DNA of 64,000 nucleotides from Sphingobacterium siyangense (GCF_007830445.1 NZ_VLKR01000016.1:82416-146415), one strand, 5' to 3'; shown: positions 1 through 8,748, counted from the stretch's first letter. Numbers and translations are program-made. Notes: generated from the sequence alone by a model not told the origin.

Positions 1-38
1 ATTAAATCCCGCCCTTTTGTATGTATAATCAAATTATT

Positions 39-905
39 CTAGTCCTGTTCATCACTGACGTCATAGTTCCAATGTTGTAATTTTTCCTGCAAGATCCGCG
101 ATATCTTATTGAAATAGCGCTTTTGCTTATAGCCCATTACCCATTGTACGCCCTGTACAGCATTGGTACAGAAAATCTCATCTGCCCGTTTCATGATTTC
201 GGGGCTTATCTGTGCCTCAACCACCTCTATACCTTCATCCTGTGCCATGTCCATGACTACCCGGCGCATTACTCCTTCAATACATCCTTCGGATAACGCT
301 GGTGTATAAAGTACCTTTTCATAGTAGACAAAGATATTTGAAATCAAGGATTCGCATAGATAACCTTCCTGATTTAGAATCAATACATCATCAAAAGCCA
401 TTTTCTTTTTATAGATGCCAGCCAACACATAAATCTGCGCATTTAAAGATTTAATCTTTGAAAGATCGCTATACGGTTTTTTGAATTCATTGTAAAGTCC
501 TACAATCAAACCGACCTTCTTATCGCGAAGATTGGGTTCTATGCGCTGCACCTGCAAAACAAAACCAGGTTTATTACTTGTTGGACTATACAATCCGCCT
601 CCAGATCTAAACACGATCAATCGGATACGAACCTGCTGCCCCAACATATTGTTTTTACGGATTAATTCTTCGGATCTCGAACGAATAAAAAATTCATCGA
701 ATAGATTCGCATCATCCAAATGAATCAACTCCATTCCTTTCTGTAAACGCTCGACATGAAAATTTAGAAAGCGGATATCACCATCCTTATACAGCATCGT
801 TTCGAATAATCCATCCCCATAACGGAAACCTCTATTCTCAATGCTAAATATTTCCTGATCTTCCGGCACTACACTGCCATTGAAATTGATATAGTTTGTT
901 GGCAT
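39..905 (-). CDS. Class IV PLP aminotransferase (aminodeoxychorismate lyase / branched-chain aminotransferase-like)
   Basis: A 288-residue fold-type IV PLP enzyme. The early RYGDGLFET motif (about residues 28-36) is the class IV hallmark, Lys152 in SKIKSLN is the expected Schiff-base lysine, and ESLISNIF (about 184-191) carries the usual PLP-contacting Glu. The late TNAVQGVQWV segment resembles the substrate loop of PabC-type 4-amino-4-deoxychorismate lyases more than that of IlvE, so a folate/pABA role is favoured, but D-amino-acid or branched-chain transamination cannot be excluded. It lies 19 bases after the pseudouridine synthase gene on the same strand, so the two are probably co-transcribed. 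The family assignment is solid; the substrate is inferred. Confidence 0.85.
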   Translation of the reverse strand: MPTNYINFNGSVVPEDQEIFSIENRGFRYGDGLFETMLYKDGDIRFLNFHVERLQKGMELIHLDDANLFDEFFIRSRSEELIRKNNMLGQQVRIRLIVFRSGGGLYSPTSNKPGFVLQVQRIEPNLRDKKVGLIVGLYNEFKKPYSDLSKIKSLNAQIYVLAGIYKKKMAFDDVLILNQEGYLCESLISNIFVYYEKVLYTPALSEGCIEGVMRRVVMDMAQDEGIEVVEAQISPEIMKRADEIFCTNAVQGVQWVMGYKQKRYFNKISRILQEKLQHWNYDVSDEQD

Positions 906-924
906 CTTAATTTTGTTCTAAATT

Positions 925-1971
925 TTAATCATTTTCTATAGCCATTGAATTTGCCGCATATCCGCGCCACTTTTCTAAAGCTAAACGAAAATCTTCTGGA
1001 AATGGTACCTCAAAATACATATTTTCTTTTGTAGAAGGATGGATAAATCCCAATACTTGCGCATGAAGGGCTTGTCGTGGCAGTAATGAAAAACAGTTAT
1101 CCACAAATTGCTTGTACTTTGAAAATACGGTACCTTTTAAAATCTTATCTCCACCATACATTGCATCATTAAATAACGGATGACCAATAGATTGCATATG
1201 CGTACGAATTTGGTGTGTACGCCCTGTTTCTAACTGACATTCAATTAAAGTAACATAGCCCAGTCGCTCCAAAACGCTGTAATGTGTCACTGACCAACGC
1301 CCTTTATCTTCGCTATCATACATGGCCATAATGCGTCTGTCTTTTAGATGACGTCCAATATAACCTGTAATTGTTCCGTCCTCTTTTAAATCACCCCAAA
1401 CTAATGCAATATATTTACGGGTAATGCTGTGATCGAAAAACTGTTTTGCCAAAAAGGCCATTGATTTTTCATTTTTAGCAATAACCAATAGTCCGGAAGT
1501 GTCTTTATCGATTCGATGCACTAAACCTGGGCGATCGGAGTTTCCTGGAAGCTGTGGCAGCTGCTGGATATGATACGTTAATGCATTTACCAAGGTTCCC
1601 GTATAATTATTATATCCTGGATGCACGACCATACCCGCCTCTTTATTCACAATCAGCACGTCGTCATCCTCGTATTTGATATCCAATGGAATGTTTTCTG
1701 GATAAACTTCATTATCCCGTGGTGGATCAGGTAGCACCAATGTAATCACATCATCAGGTCTAACCTTATAGCTCGCCTTGATCTCCTTACCGTTAACCAT
1801 GACAGAACCTGCTTCAATAGCATGCTGAATTTTGCTCCGCGTCGCATTTTCCACCCTGTTCATCAGGTATTTGTCAATGCGGAGTAATGCTTGTCCCTTA
1901 TCCACCTCAATACGTAGATGCTCAAATAATTCTTGTTCTTCCTGATCTTGCGATCCAATTTGTTCTGTCAT
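925..1971 (-). CDS. rluD: RluA/RluD-family 23S rRNA pseudouridine synthase
   Basis: This enzyme isomerises uridine to pseudouridine in RNA. An N-terminal S4 RNA-binding domain (about residues 25-85, beginning LLRIDKYL) precedes the catalytic domain, whose HRIDKDTSGLLV motif contains the catalytic Asp. ETGRTHQIRTHMQ is the conserved RluA-family motif III. From the ATG at 1971 the protein is 348 residues, the normal size for RluD-type enzymes; the upstream in-frame start would add nine hydrophobic residues (FHLVYFCS) that do not belong to the family, so I reject it. Divergent from the PLP deaminase gene and upstream of the class IV aminotransferase gene. Target position in rRNA is inferred from family only. 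Confidence 0.9.
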   Translation of the reverse strand: MTEQIGSQDQEEQELFEHLRIEVDKGQALLRIDKYLMNRVENATRSKIQHAIEAGSVMVNGKEIKASYKVRPDDVITLVLPDPPRDNEVYPENIPLDIKYEDDDVLIVNKEAGMVVHPGYNNYTGTLVNALTYHIQQLPQLPGNSDRPGLVHRIDKDTSGLLVIAKNEKSMAFLAKQFFDHSITRKYIALVWGDLKEDGTITGYIGRHLKDRRIMAMYDSEDKGRWSVTHYSVLERLGYVTLIECQLETGRTHQIRTHMQSIGHPLFNDAMYGGDKILKGTVFSKYKQFVDNCFSLLPRQALHAQVLGFIHPSTKENMYFEVPFPEDFRLALEKWRGYAANSMAIEND

Positions 1972-2028
1972 GCTACAAAAATAAACCAAATGAAACAATT
2001 TTCGTTAAATTTGTTTTCATTTAATGTT

Positions 2029-2937
2029 ATGTTGCCCTTCAAAATCCATAGCCCCGAAACTGAATTGTGCCTCCCAGCCTGGGAGAAGAAGCATATTAAA
2101 GTAACACTTAAGCGCGATGACCTCATACATCCGTTTATTTCAGGCAATAAATGGCGAAAGTTAAAATATAATCTGGAAGAAGCCCTGCAGCTTCAGAAAA
2201 ATCATCTTGTTACATTTGGAGGAGCATGGAGCAACCATCTTTTAGCTACCGCTTGCGCCGGAGCTACCTTTAAGTTTAAAACAACCGCTTTTGTTCGAGG
2301 TGAAGAAGGGGTTAACAACCCTGTTTTAGCAATGTGCCGCCTTTTTGGGATGCAGCTCATTTACGTCGACCGCGAATCTTACCGAGATAAAGAAAATTTA
2401 TACAACACCTATTTTGGTCAGGATCCAACGACGTTCTATATACACGAGGGTGGTTACGGCATGCTAGGAGCAAAAGGTTGCTCCGAACTCGTTGATGAAC
2501 TCCAACATGAATACCAGCATATTTTTACCGCCTGCGGCACAGGAACAACATTAGCTGGAATAGCCAATGCGATAGAAAAACGAGATCTATTTACCCGCGT
2601 ACACGGCATACCTGTTTTAAAAAATGGAGGTTTTATTCAGGAGGAAGTCGATCAACTTTACCCCGACATCACCCCTCCTATTTTACATCTTGATTATCAT
2701 TTTGGTGGTTATGCAAAATCCAATACAGACTTACTCGCCTTTGTTCAGCATTTTATAGCGGCTACAGGAATCATGATTGAACCCACCTATACCGGCAAAT
2801 TACTTTATGCCGTAGATGATCTGATCAAAAAGGACTACTTTACCCCCGCAGATCAGGTGCTCGTTATTCATACTGGCGGACTTACAGGCCTGCTTGGTAT
2901 GTACGAACGTTTCAATTTTATTGATCTACATCAATAA
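2029..2937 (+). CDS. PLP-dependent 1-aminocyclopropane-1-carboxylate deaminase / D-cysteine desulfhydrase family protein
   Basis: A 302-residue fold-type II PLP enzyme. ISGNKWRKLKYNL (about residues 37-50) holds the Schiff-base lysine, and TFGGAWSNHLLATA is the Asn-containing phosphate/cofactor loop typical of the ACC deaminase/D-cysteine desulfhydrase family; TACGTGTTLAGI is the glycine-rich PLP-phosphate cup. Likely releases ammonia and a keto acid from D-cysteine or a related amino acid; true ACC deaminase activity needs specific residues I cannot verify. ATG 2029 is preferred to the in-frame ATG at 1990 because it gives the family N-terminus; the sequence TAAATTTG at about 2009-2016 could be its -7 box, which would make the mRNA nearly leaderless. 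Confidence 0.85.
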   Translation: MLPFKIHSPETELCLPAWEKKHIKVTLKRDDLIHPFISGNKWRKLKYNLEEALQLQKNHLVTFGGAWSNHLLATACAGATFKFKTTAFVRGEEGVNNPVLAMCRLFGMQLIYVDRESYRDKENLYNTYFGQDPTTFYIHEGGYGMLGAKGCSELVDELQHEYQHIFTACGTGTTLAGIANAIEKRDLFTRVHGIPVLKNGGFIQEEVDQLYPDITPPILHLDYHFGGYAKSNTDLLAFVQHFIAATGIMIEPTYTGKLLYAVDDLIKKDYFTPADQVLVIHTGGLTGLLGMYERFNFIDLHQ

Positions 2938-3081
2938 ATACGCTAGAACGCCGTACAGAGACATTTGATTGACATTTATTCAGCAATTATATCGTAAGTT
3001 TGACCAGATTTTAAAATAAAACATAGCGAAAACATGTGAAAATCATGATTTTCTAAAGGTAACAACGAGGTCAGTATGGGG

Positions 3082-3089
3082 TAGTTTTG
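3082..3089 (+). promoter_or_regulatory. Candidate Bacteroidota -7 box of the FMN reductase gene
   Basis: TAGTTTTG matches the TAnnTTTG -7 consensus of the Bacteroidota primary sigma factor and lies 36 bases before the ATG at 3126. It sits between GGGG and CCCC, so the box would be in the loop of a small dyad. No good -33 TTG is visible, hence the modest score. Confidence 0.4.
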
Positions 3090-3125
3090 CCCCTATTCAA
3101 CACCTCATAAATTAATGATATAAAG

Positions 3126-3689
3126 ATGAAAATATTAGCATTTGCAGGAACAAGCAACAAAAATTCAATCAACAAAACATTCGTCACAAGTACTTCCAAA
3201 TACTATAAAGAAGCAGACGATATCATCGAATTGCTAGACTTAAACCATTTTGAAATGCCGATCTATTCTTACGACAAAGAAGTCGAGTTGGGCATTCCAC
3301 AGTTGGCGCATGACTTTGCTGCTAAAATGGATGCGGCAGATTTCCTTTTGATTTCTTTGGCCGAACACAATGGTTCATATACTACAGCTTACAAAAATAT
3401 TGTTGACTGGGTTTCACGTATTCCTAACCGCAAATTATTCAATGGCAAGCCTGTTTTCTTATTGGCTACTGCCCCTGGTCCAATGGGAGGTGCCACGGTA
3501 TTGAACACTGCTGTAAACCGAATCACTTGGGATGGCGCCGATATATTAGACTCCTTCTCCCTTCCTGAATTCCACAAAAACTTTGAAGAAGGTAAAGGTA
3601 TTATCGATCCCACTTTAAGAAGTCAATTAGAAGCTAAAGTACGTAAAACAAAACGTGCACTTGCCGAAAAATTATCCGTACAAGGTTAA
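3126..3689 (+). CDS. NADPH-dependent FMN reductase family flavoprotein
   Basis: A 187-residue flavodoxin-like oxidoreductase. The N-terminal AFAGTSNKNSINKTFV is the FMN-phosphate binding loop of the YieF/SsuE/azoreductase group, and LAEHNGSYTTAYKNIVDWVSR (about residues 79-99) is the conserved flavin/NADPH-contacting stretch. It probably reduces FMN or quinone-like acceptors with NAD(P)H in the cytoplasm. It stands alone with its own promoter candidate and a strong hairpin immediately downstream. Physiological substrate unknown. Confidence 0.9.
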   Translation: MKILAFAGTSNKNSINKTFVTSTSKYYKEADDIIELLDLNHFEMPIYSYDKEVELGIPQLAHDFAAKMDAADFLLISLAEHNGSYTTAYKNIVDWVSRIPNRKLFNGKPVFLLATAPGPMGGATVLNTAVNRITWDGADILDSFSLPEFHKNFEEGKGIIDPTLRSQLEAKVRKTKRALAEKLSVQG

Positions 3690-3719
3690 CAAAAGATTAA
3701 CAAATAATCGTTGTGAATA

Positions 3720-3764
3720 CCTCTTTTAATATGTAAATTGAAAACCTATTAAAAGAGGTTTTTT
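3720..3764 (+). terminator. Intrinsic terminator hairpin abutting the next start codon
   Basis: Arms 3720-3730 and 3748-3758 are a perfect 11-bp inverted repeat with a 17-nt loop, followed by six T (3759-3764). The ATG of the DJ-1/PfpI gene starts at 3768, only four bases after the T run, so this element either ends the FMN reductase transcript or controls entry into the next gene. Confidence 0.8.
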
Positions 3765-3767
3765 GAT

Positions 3768-4346
3768 ATGGCAAAAAAAATATTACTACTTGTAGGAGAC
3801 TTTGTAGAAGATTACGAAGCAATGGTTCCATTTCAAGCAATGGGTTCAATAGGATTAACGGTAGATGCAATTGCTCCGGACCGCAAAAGCGGAGATGTAG
3901 TCCCCACAGCAGTGCATGATTTCACTGGTGACCAGACTTATAAAGAACTGCGCGGGCACAATTTCGCAATCAATAAAGATTTCGACCAGGTCAATGTCGA
4001 AGATTATGACGGTTTATATATTGCGGGAGGACGATCGGCAGAATATATTCGACTCAACAAACGTGTTTTGGAGATTACAAGACACTTCTTTGAGCACAAT
4101 AAACCTGTGGCAGCAATATGTCATGGCATCCAAGTGTTGACAGCCGCAAAAGTACTCGCAGGTCGCACTTTGACAGCTTATGTGGCTGTGGGTCCCGACA
4201 TTGAACTAGCGGGTGGCACATGGAAAAATATCCCTGCGGATCAAGCGGTGGTAGACGGCAATTTGGTCACCTCTCCTGCTTGGCCAGGACACCAGGCAAT
4301 TTTAAAAGAGTTTTACAAATTATTAGGTATAACAATTACAATTTAA
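3768..4346 (+). CDS. DJ-1/PfpI superfamily protein (type 1 glutamine amidotransferase-like)
   Basis: 192 residues. KKILLLVGDFVEDYEAMVP is the typical PfpI/DJ-1 start with the conserved acidic residue (Glu near residue 15), YDGLYIAGGRSAEYIR is the central Gly-rich strand-loop, and AAICHGIQVL carries the nucleophilic elbow Cys followed by His. Members of this family act as glyoxalase/deglycase-type or chaperone-like stress proteins or as intracellular peptidases; which applies here is not visible. The start is fixed by the family N-terminus and lies directly behind the upstream terminator hairpin. The next small membrane-anchored protein follows after 9 bases. Confidence 0.88.
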   Translation: MAKKILLLVGDFVEDYEAMVPFQAMGSIGLTVDAIAPDRKSGDVVPTAVHDFTGDQTYKELRGHNFAINKDFDQVNVEDYDGLYIAGGRSAEYIRLNKRVLEITRHFFEHNKPVAAICHGIQVLTAAKVLAGRTLTAYVAVGPDIELAGGTWKNIPADQAVVDGNLVTSPAWPGHQAILKEFYKLLGITITI

Positions 4347-4355
4347 GTATTTTTA

Positions 4356-4733
4356 ATGAAGAAGAATAAAAGGCTATGGCTTTTGGTCATACCGATTTTA
4401 GTGCTGTTGGGTTTTATTTTAAAAGATAGTTTCAATCAGAAAAGTATTGAAGATCTACCGGGAGGTTTTAAGGAAGTCGCTTTCGTCAGAAATGAACAAA
4501 ATAAAGGTGGCATCATACGCATTTATGCCGTTACTGTAGGCGACCTGTTGAATGCGGATTATTCTGCCTGTCTTGATTTAATGCCTGTTAATGATTACGG
4601 AAGTACAACAACCGTGTATTTCTTCGACCGAAGTGCTCCTTATCCGACAAGCTTGTCAATTGACACGCCACATTTTGACACAACGAAATACAAAGCTATT
4701 CAAATTTCCAAAAAGTACGGAAAGAAGCAATAG
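4356..4733 (+). CDS. Small membrane-anchored protein of unknown function
   Basis: 125 residues, not recognised. MKKNKRLW followed by LLVIPILVLLGFIL (about residues 9-22) is a single N-terminal membrane anchor or uncleaved signal; the remaining ~100 residues are soluble, with a mixed beta-rich composition and several Asp and Tyr. It probably sits on the outside of the inner membrane. It follows the DJ-1 gene by 9 bases and is closed by a strong terminator 24 bases after its stop, so the two genes likely form one unit. No lipobox, no catalytic motif. Confidence 0.7.
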   Translation: MKKNKRLWLLVIPILVLLGFILKDSFNQKSIEDLPGGFKEVAFVRNEQNKGGIIRIYAVTVGDLLNADYSACLDLMPVNDYGSTTTVYFFDRSAPYPTSLSIDTPHFDTTKYKAIQISKKYGKKQ

Positions 4734-4756
4734 ACGAAACCAAACATAATGACATA

Positions 4757-4795
4757 TCCCCCAAAGTCCGAATAGACCTTTGGGGGATTTTTTTT
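4757..4795 (+). terminator. Intrinsic terminator
   Basis: Arms 4757-4766 (TCCCCCAAAG) and 4778-4787 (CTTTGGGGGA) form a GC-rich 10-bp stem followed by eight T. It ends the DJ-1/small membrane protein unit. Confidence 0.9.
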
Positions 4796-4946
4796 ACCAT
4801 GCAGTGCAGCACCTTATAGCGGTTATTGCCAGGAAAGAAGAGCAGTGTCAAAAATGTACCTTTAAAACTACGGTCCACACACATGAACTAAAAATAACTT
4901 AATAATTCTTTAACACAAAAAAGTTCGATTATCCCCTGTAGAGCTA

Positions 4947-4954
4947 TAGTTTTG
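4947..4954 (+). promoter_or_regulatory. Candidate -7 box of the ppk promoter
   Basis: TAGTTTTG fits TAnnTTTG and is 26 bases before the ppk ATG, predicting a short leader. TTCG at 4924-4927 is the nearest -33-like sequence at a suitable distance; it is not a clean TTG. Confidence 0.45.
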
Positions 4955-4980
4955 CTTTTTAAATTTACGTATATTTAGTT

Positions 4981-7050
4981 ATGTCGAAAAAATTTATTCC
5001 TAGAGACGTTAGTTGGTTGAGCTTTAATGGCAGAGTATTACAGGAAGCTGCGGACGAGACGGTCCCTTTACCCCTAAGAATCAAATTTTTAGGTATATTT
5101 TCCAATAACCTCGATGAATTTTTCCGTGTACGTGTTGCAGGTCTAAAACGGGCTATAGACCTGAAAGACAAAAGTGCCAACCAATCCTTCTACGAAGACC
5201 CACAGCTCATATTGGAAGAGCTCAATATCCGGGTAATCAAGCAGCAAAAGAAATTTGACAGTACGTGGAATCGTATCCAAAAAGATATGGCCAAACAGAA
5301 TGTCTATATTAAGACCAGTGAGGAACTGAATCCCGAACAACAAAAGTTTGTGAGCGACTATTATCAGGATGAGGTGGAATCGAACGTCATTCCTTTGATA
5401 TTGGACGATATACGACCTATGCCCTATATTCGGGATAAGAGCCTTTACTTGGGTATTGCGATGGGAAAACAGGAATGGCAGTATGAAACCAAATTTGCAC
5501 TCATCGAAATCCCGACCAGTCAAAATGGACGCTTCGTACAATTACCTTCGCCAAAAGATGAAAAGCATATTATACTTTTGGAGGATGTTATCAAGTTTAA
5601 TCTTCCATTAATATTTTCCTATTTCGGTTTTGATGTATTCAATGCACATGTCTTTAAAGTAACAAAAGATGCCGAATTTGACATTGACAATGATATCAAC
5701 ACGACGCTGGTTGAGAAGATAAGCAAAGGGGTAAAAAACAGAAGAAAAGGTAAACCGACCCGGTTTATTTTTGATCAAGAGATGGACCATAAATTGGTCG
5801 AATTCCTGATCAAGAAACTTAACCTTTCAAAAAAAGACAGCATCATTCCAGGACAAAAAATACACAACTTCAAACACTTCATGGATTTTCCCAATGTGTT
5901 TAAATCCTACAATCAGCCCTTGGAACGAACGTCCTTTCCACATCCTTATTTCAAAAACTACGAACGTGTAACGGATACTATATTAAAAAAAGATGTGCTG
6001 CTCTCCTTTCCATATCATGAGTTTAGACCGATCATCGATTTACTTCGGGAAGCAGCAATGGATCCCGATGTAAAAACGATCCAGATTACAGCATATCGCT
6101 TAGCTTCCAATTCCAAAATTGCAAATGCCTTGATTAATGCAGCCCGCAATGGAAAGGAAGTCACCGTGATGCTTGAACTTCGTGCAAGATTTGATGAAGA
6201 AAACAATTTGGACTGGAAAGAGAAACTTGAACTCGAAGGCATTAAAGTACTTACCGGTATCCCAAATAAAAAGGTCCATGCAAAACTATGTGTGATAAAA
6301 AAACGTATTGGGATGAAAACGATCCAATATGGTTTTGTCAGCACAGGAAATATCAACGAGAAAACGGCGAAATTATACGGAGACTATTGCCTCTTAACGA
6401 GTAATAGGGACGTTATTGCCGATATAAATAAGGTTTTCAATTACCTGAGACGACCCAAATCAAATCCGGCTGACATTATCAAAAATTGCAAAAGCCTTTT
6501 GATATGCCCAACGGATATGCGTAGAGAACTTCTACACTACATCGACCAGGAAATTACCGAAGCAAAGGCTGGCCGAAAAGCATACATCATTGTCAAGGTA
6601 AATTCGCTCAGCGATAAAGAGATGATTAAAAAGCTCTATGACGCAGCAACAGCTGGTGTCAAAATAGATCTTATTATCCGGGGAATCTACTGCGCAACAA
6701 ATCAAAAAACGTTTAAATTGCAAATGAACGCCATTTCAATCGTAGATGAATATTTGGAGCATGCACGTGTGATGTATTTTTATAATGCTGGTCGAGAGCA
6801 GCTATTTATTTCCTCAGCGGACTGGATGACAAGAAACTTGGATCATCGTATTGAAGCCGCAGTAAAAATAACAAGCAAAAAAATCAAGGAGGATTTAAAA
6901 GAAATGCTTCAAATCCAGCTCAAAGATAATGTCAAAGCGCGGATACTCAATAATTCCCTGAGCAATCATTACGTCGAGAATAAAGAGGCACCATGTCGTT
7001 CACAGATAGAAATATACAATTACCTGAAAAAAAAATTAGCTGATCATTAG
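4981..7050 (+). CDS. ppk1: Polyphosphate kinase 1
   Basis: Reversibly transfers the gamma-phosphate of ATP to inorganic polyphosphate. At 689 residues it matches the family. The N-terminal helical domain begins FIPRDVSWLSFNGRVLQEA, which is the standard PPK1 opening. The two PLD-like catalytic domains are intact: KVHAKLCVIKK contains His433, equivalent to the autophosphorylated histidine, and EYLEHARVMYF contains His594, the second conserved histidine. FYNAGREQLFISSADWMTRNLDHRIEAA is the characteristic C-terminal motif region. It has its own promoter candidate and no co-directional close neighbour upstream; downstream lies a structured intergenic stretch before the VanX-type gene. No PPX exopolyphosphatase gene is in the window. 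Confidence 0.97.
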   Translation: MSKKFIPRDVSWLSFNGRVLQEAADETVPLPLRIKFLGIFSNNLDEFFRVRVAGLKRAIDLKDKSANQSFYEDPQLILEELNIRVIKQQKKFDSTWNRIQKDMAKQNVYIKTSEELNPEQQKFVSDYYQDEVESNVIPLILDDIRPMPYIRDKSLYLGIAMGKQEWQYETKFALIEIPTSQNGRFVQLPSPKDEKHIILLEDVIKFNLPLIFSYFGFDVFNAHVFKVTKDAEFDIDNDINTTLVEKISKGVKNRRKGKPTRFIFDQEMDHKLVEFLIKKLNLSKKDSIIPGQKIHNFKHFMDFPNVFKSYNQPLERTSFPHPYFKNYERVTDTILKKDVLLSFPYHEFRPIIDLLREAAMDPDVKTIQITAYRLASNSKIANALINAARNGKEVTVMLELRARFDEENNLDWKEKLELEGIKVLTGIPNKKVHAKLCVIKKRIGMKTIQYGFVSTGNINEKTAKLYGDYCLLTSNRDVIADINKVFNYLRRPKSNPADIIKNCKSLLICPTDMRRELLHYIDQEITEAKAGRKAYIIVKVNSLSDKEMIKKLYDAATAGVKIDLIIRGIYCATNQKTFKLQMNAISIVDEYLEHARVMYFYNAGREQLFISSADWMTRNLDHRIEAAVKITSKKIKEDLKEMLQIQLKDNVKARILNNSLSNHYVENKEAPCRSQIEIYNYLKKKLADH

Positions 7051-7059
7051 CGGCCTGTT

Positions 7060-7116
7060 TATCAATAGGCGCCCAAATTGATCCATAAACCCAACTGGGT
7101 TTTATACCTATTGATA
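7060..7116 (+). terminator. Nested stem structure after ppk (terminator-like)
   Basis: Outer arms TATCAATAGG (7060-7069) and CCTATTGATA (7107-7116) are perfectly complementary; inside them AAACCC (7087-7092) and GGGTTT (7097-7102) make a second stem with a 4-nt loop followed by TTATA. Probably the end of the ppk transcript, although the T run is short. Confidence 0.5.
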
Positions 7117-7148
7117 CAGACGAGAATCTCCGTTTTTATTATATTAAT

Positions 7149-7196
7149 TAAGACACAAGTTGTATCTTCATTCCATGAAATTCAACTTGTGTCTTA
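7149..7196 (+). promoter_or_regulatory. 14-bp perfect inverted repeat around the vanX-like start codon
   Basis: Arms 7149-7162 and 7183-7196 are perfectly complementary. The 20-nt loop contains the ATG (7175-7177) and any ribosome-binding sequence. It may be an RNA hairpin gating translation or an operator for the AraC protein encoded just downstream. Confidence 0.6.
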
Positions 7197-7855
7197 CATT
7201 TGGCTTAAGCCTTTTCACACTTTGCCTCCGTGGGCAGGAAAAGATCATGCCTTCAGATTTTGTATACGTCAAGGACATTATCCCTACAATAAGCTTAGAA
7301 ATGCGTTATTTTGGCAGTCACAACTTCACCGGAAGGCCGATTAAAGGTTATGAAAAACCAGTCGCTATTTTAACTAAACGCGCAGCGCTAGCACTACAGC
7401 AAGTCGAGAACCATTTAAATAAAAAAGGTCTTGGCTTGAAAATATTCGACGCCTACCGCCCGCAACGTGCTGTTGACAACTTTAAAACATGGTCCTTAAA
7501 CACCAATGATACCATCGCAAAAAAGGAGTTCTACCCGCTTATCAATAAGAAGAATTTGTTTAATCTAGGCTTTATTGCCTCCAAATCGGGCCACAGCCGG
7601 GGCAGTACAGTAGATCTAACGCTCATTAGCTTAAAAGATCAGAAAGAGATTGACATGGGTGGACCTTTTGATTTTTTCGGCGCAGTCTCACATCATCAAT
7701 ACGCGAATCTGACAGCCCAACAGAAAGAGAACCGAAAGATCTTAAAAGAAGCGATGGCTAAATTTGGCTTTAAAGCTTATGATAAGGAATGGTGGCATTA
7801 CACCTTGCAAGATGAACCCTATCGTAAAACCTATTTTGATTTTATCGTAAAATAA
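7175..7855 (+). CDS. D-alanyl-D-alanine dipeptidase, VanX/DdpX type (peptidase M15D)
   Basis: Zinc metallopeptidase of 226 residues that hydrolyses D-Ala-D-Ala or related peptidoglycan dipeptides. KSGHSRGSTVDLTL contains the SxHxxGxAxD zinc-binding His and Asp, EWWHYTL contains the catalytic Glu and the third zinc ligand His, and DAYRPQRAVD is the family substrate motif. The N-terminus MKFNLCLTFGLSLFTLCLRG looks like an export signal, implying a periplasmic turnover role as in DdpX, instead of cytoplasmic vancomycin resistance. ATG 7175 is chosen because the 7160 start adds YLHS ahead of the signal. The AraC gene follows after 2 bases, so the pair is an operon. No vanH/vanA homologue is nearby. 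Confidence 0.9.
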   Translation: MKFNLCLTFGLSLFTLCLRGQEKIMPSDFVYVKDIIPTISLEMRYFGSHNFTGRPIKGYEKPVAILTKRAALALQQVENHLNKKGLGLKIFDAYRPQRAVDNFKTWSLNTNDTIAKKEFYPLINKKNLFNLGFIASKSGHSRGSTVDLTLISLKDQKEIDMGGPFDFFGAVSHHQYANLTAQQKENRKILKEAMAKFGFKAYDKEWWHYTLQDEPYRKTYFDFIVK

Positions 7856-7857
7856 AC

Positions 7858-8748
7858 ATGTCTGTAAAGGAAACTCCCATCGAAAACAAGGGTTTTTATG
7901 TCTTTCATTTTAAAGGCAACAAATCAAAACCCGTCTTTAGTTCCGAGCAGCAGCACATTTTATCAAAAGGTGAGCTCTATTCGCTCTGTTTAATAAAAAA
8001 AGGTGAAACTTCCTTCATCATTAATAATGAACGGGTACAAGTTGCTCAAAATCACCTATTGTTGACCAATCCTTCTTCGCGAGTTAATGGCTCTTCGGTC
8101 GTCAAGTCTTGGGATTGTGAGGTTTATTTGATTTTCTTTACGCTGGATTTTAGCTTCAAACTGGATTTCCAGGAGGATTTCTTCGAGGTCACCAAAAAGT
8201 CTCTTGCCTTAAATGACAGCTACATCTGGTCGCTATCAAACCAAGATTCAACTAACTTATCCAACTTATTTAAACAGTTTATTCATTACGATCGACAAGG
8301 GGCTAGCTATCTTTTCAAAAATCAGATTATAAAGTCATTAACGGAAATATTATTTTGCGAAATAGCCCGTCTAGGAAGCCAAAATATGCGAAATACACCA
8401 GCTATTCCCTCTCGAAAAAGAGAGATACTTGCCAATTTCCATTTGCTCCTCAAAAAGTCGTTTCATAAAGAACACATGGTGCAATTTTATGCGATGGAAC
8501 TTGGTATCACAGCGAAACACCTATCCGTAATTACGAAGGAACTAACCGGAAAATCAGCGATAGAACTTATTCAGAACGTCTTAGTGGAGGAAGCAAAATC
8601 GTTACTTTGCCAGGGGCGTTCCATCGGAGAAATTGCGGTGAAATTGCATTTCTCGGATCAATCCTTTTTTGGTAAATTCTTTAAGCGAAATGTTGGAATC
8701 TCGCCTAAAGAATTTCGTCAGAATCTTTATTTAAACAAAGTCGATTAA
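7858..8748 (+). CDS. AraC/XylS-family transcriptional regulator
   Basis: 296 residues. The N-terminal two thirds have the weakly conserved cupin-like effector domain (LCLIKKGETSFIINN, VAQNHLLLTNPSS). The C-terminal ~100 residues hold two helix-turn-helix motifs: FYAMELGITAKHLSVITKELTGKSAIELI and SIGEIAVKLHFSDQSFFGKFFKRNVGISPKEFR, the latter matching the AraC signature. It starts 2 bases after the dipeptidase stop and may control that gene; the inverted repeat at 7149-7196 is a candidate site. Its last 18 bases overlap the 3' end of the convergent HAD gene. Effector unknown. Confidence 0.88.
   Translation: MSVKETPIENKGFYVFHFKGNKSKPVFSSEQQHILSKGELYSLCLIKKGETSFIINNERVQVAQNHLLLTNPSSRVNGSSVVKSWDCEVYLIFFTLDFSFKLDFQEDFFEVTKKSLALNDSYIWSLSNQDSTNLSNLFKQFIHYDRQGASYLFKNQIIKSLTEILFCEIARLGSQNMRNTPAIPSRKREILANFHLLLKKSFHKEHMVQFYAMELGITAKHLSVITKELTGKSAIELIQNVLVEEAKSLLCQGRSIGEIAVKLHFSDQSFFGKFFKRNVGISPKEFRQNLYLNKVD

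Noticed and set aside
7175..7855. Vancomycin-resistance VanX
   Set aside because: A signal peptide and lack of vanH/vanA neighbours point to an exported DdpX-type dipeptidase.
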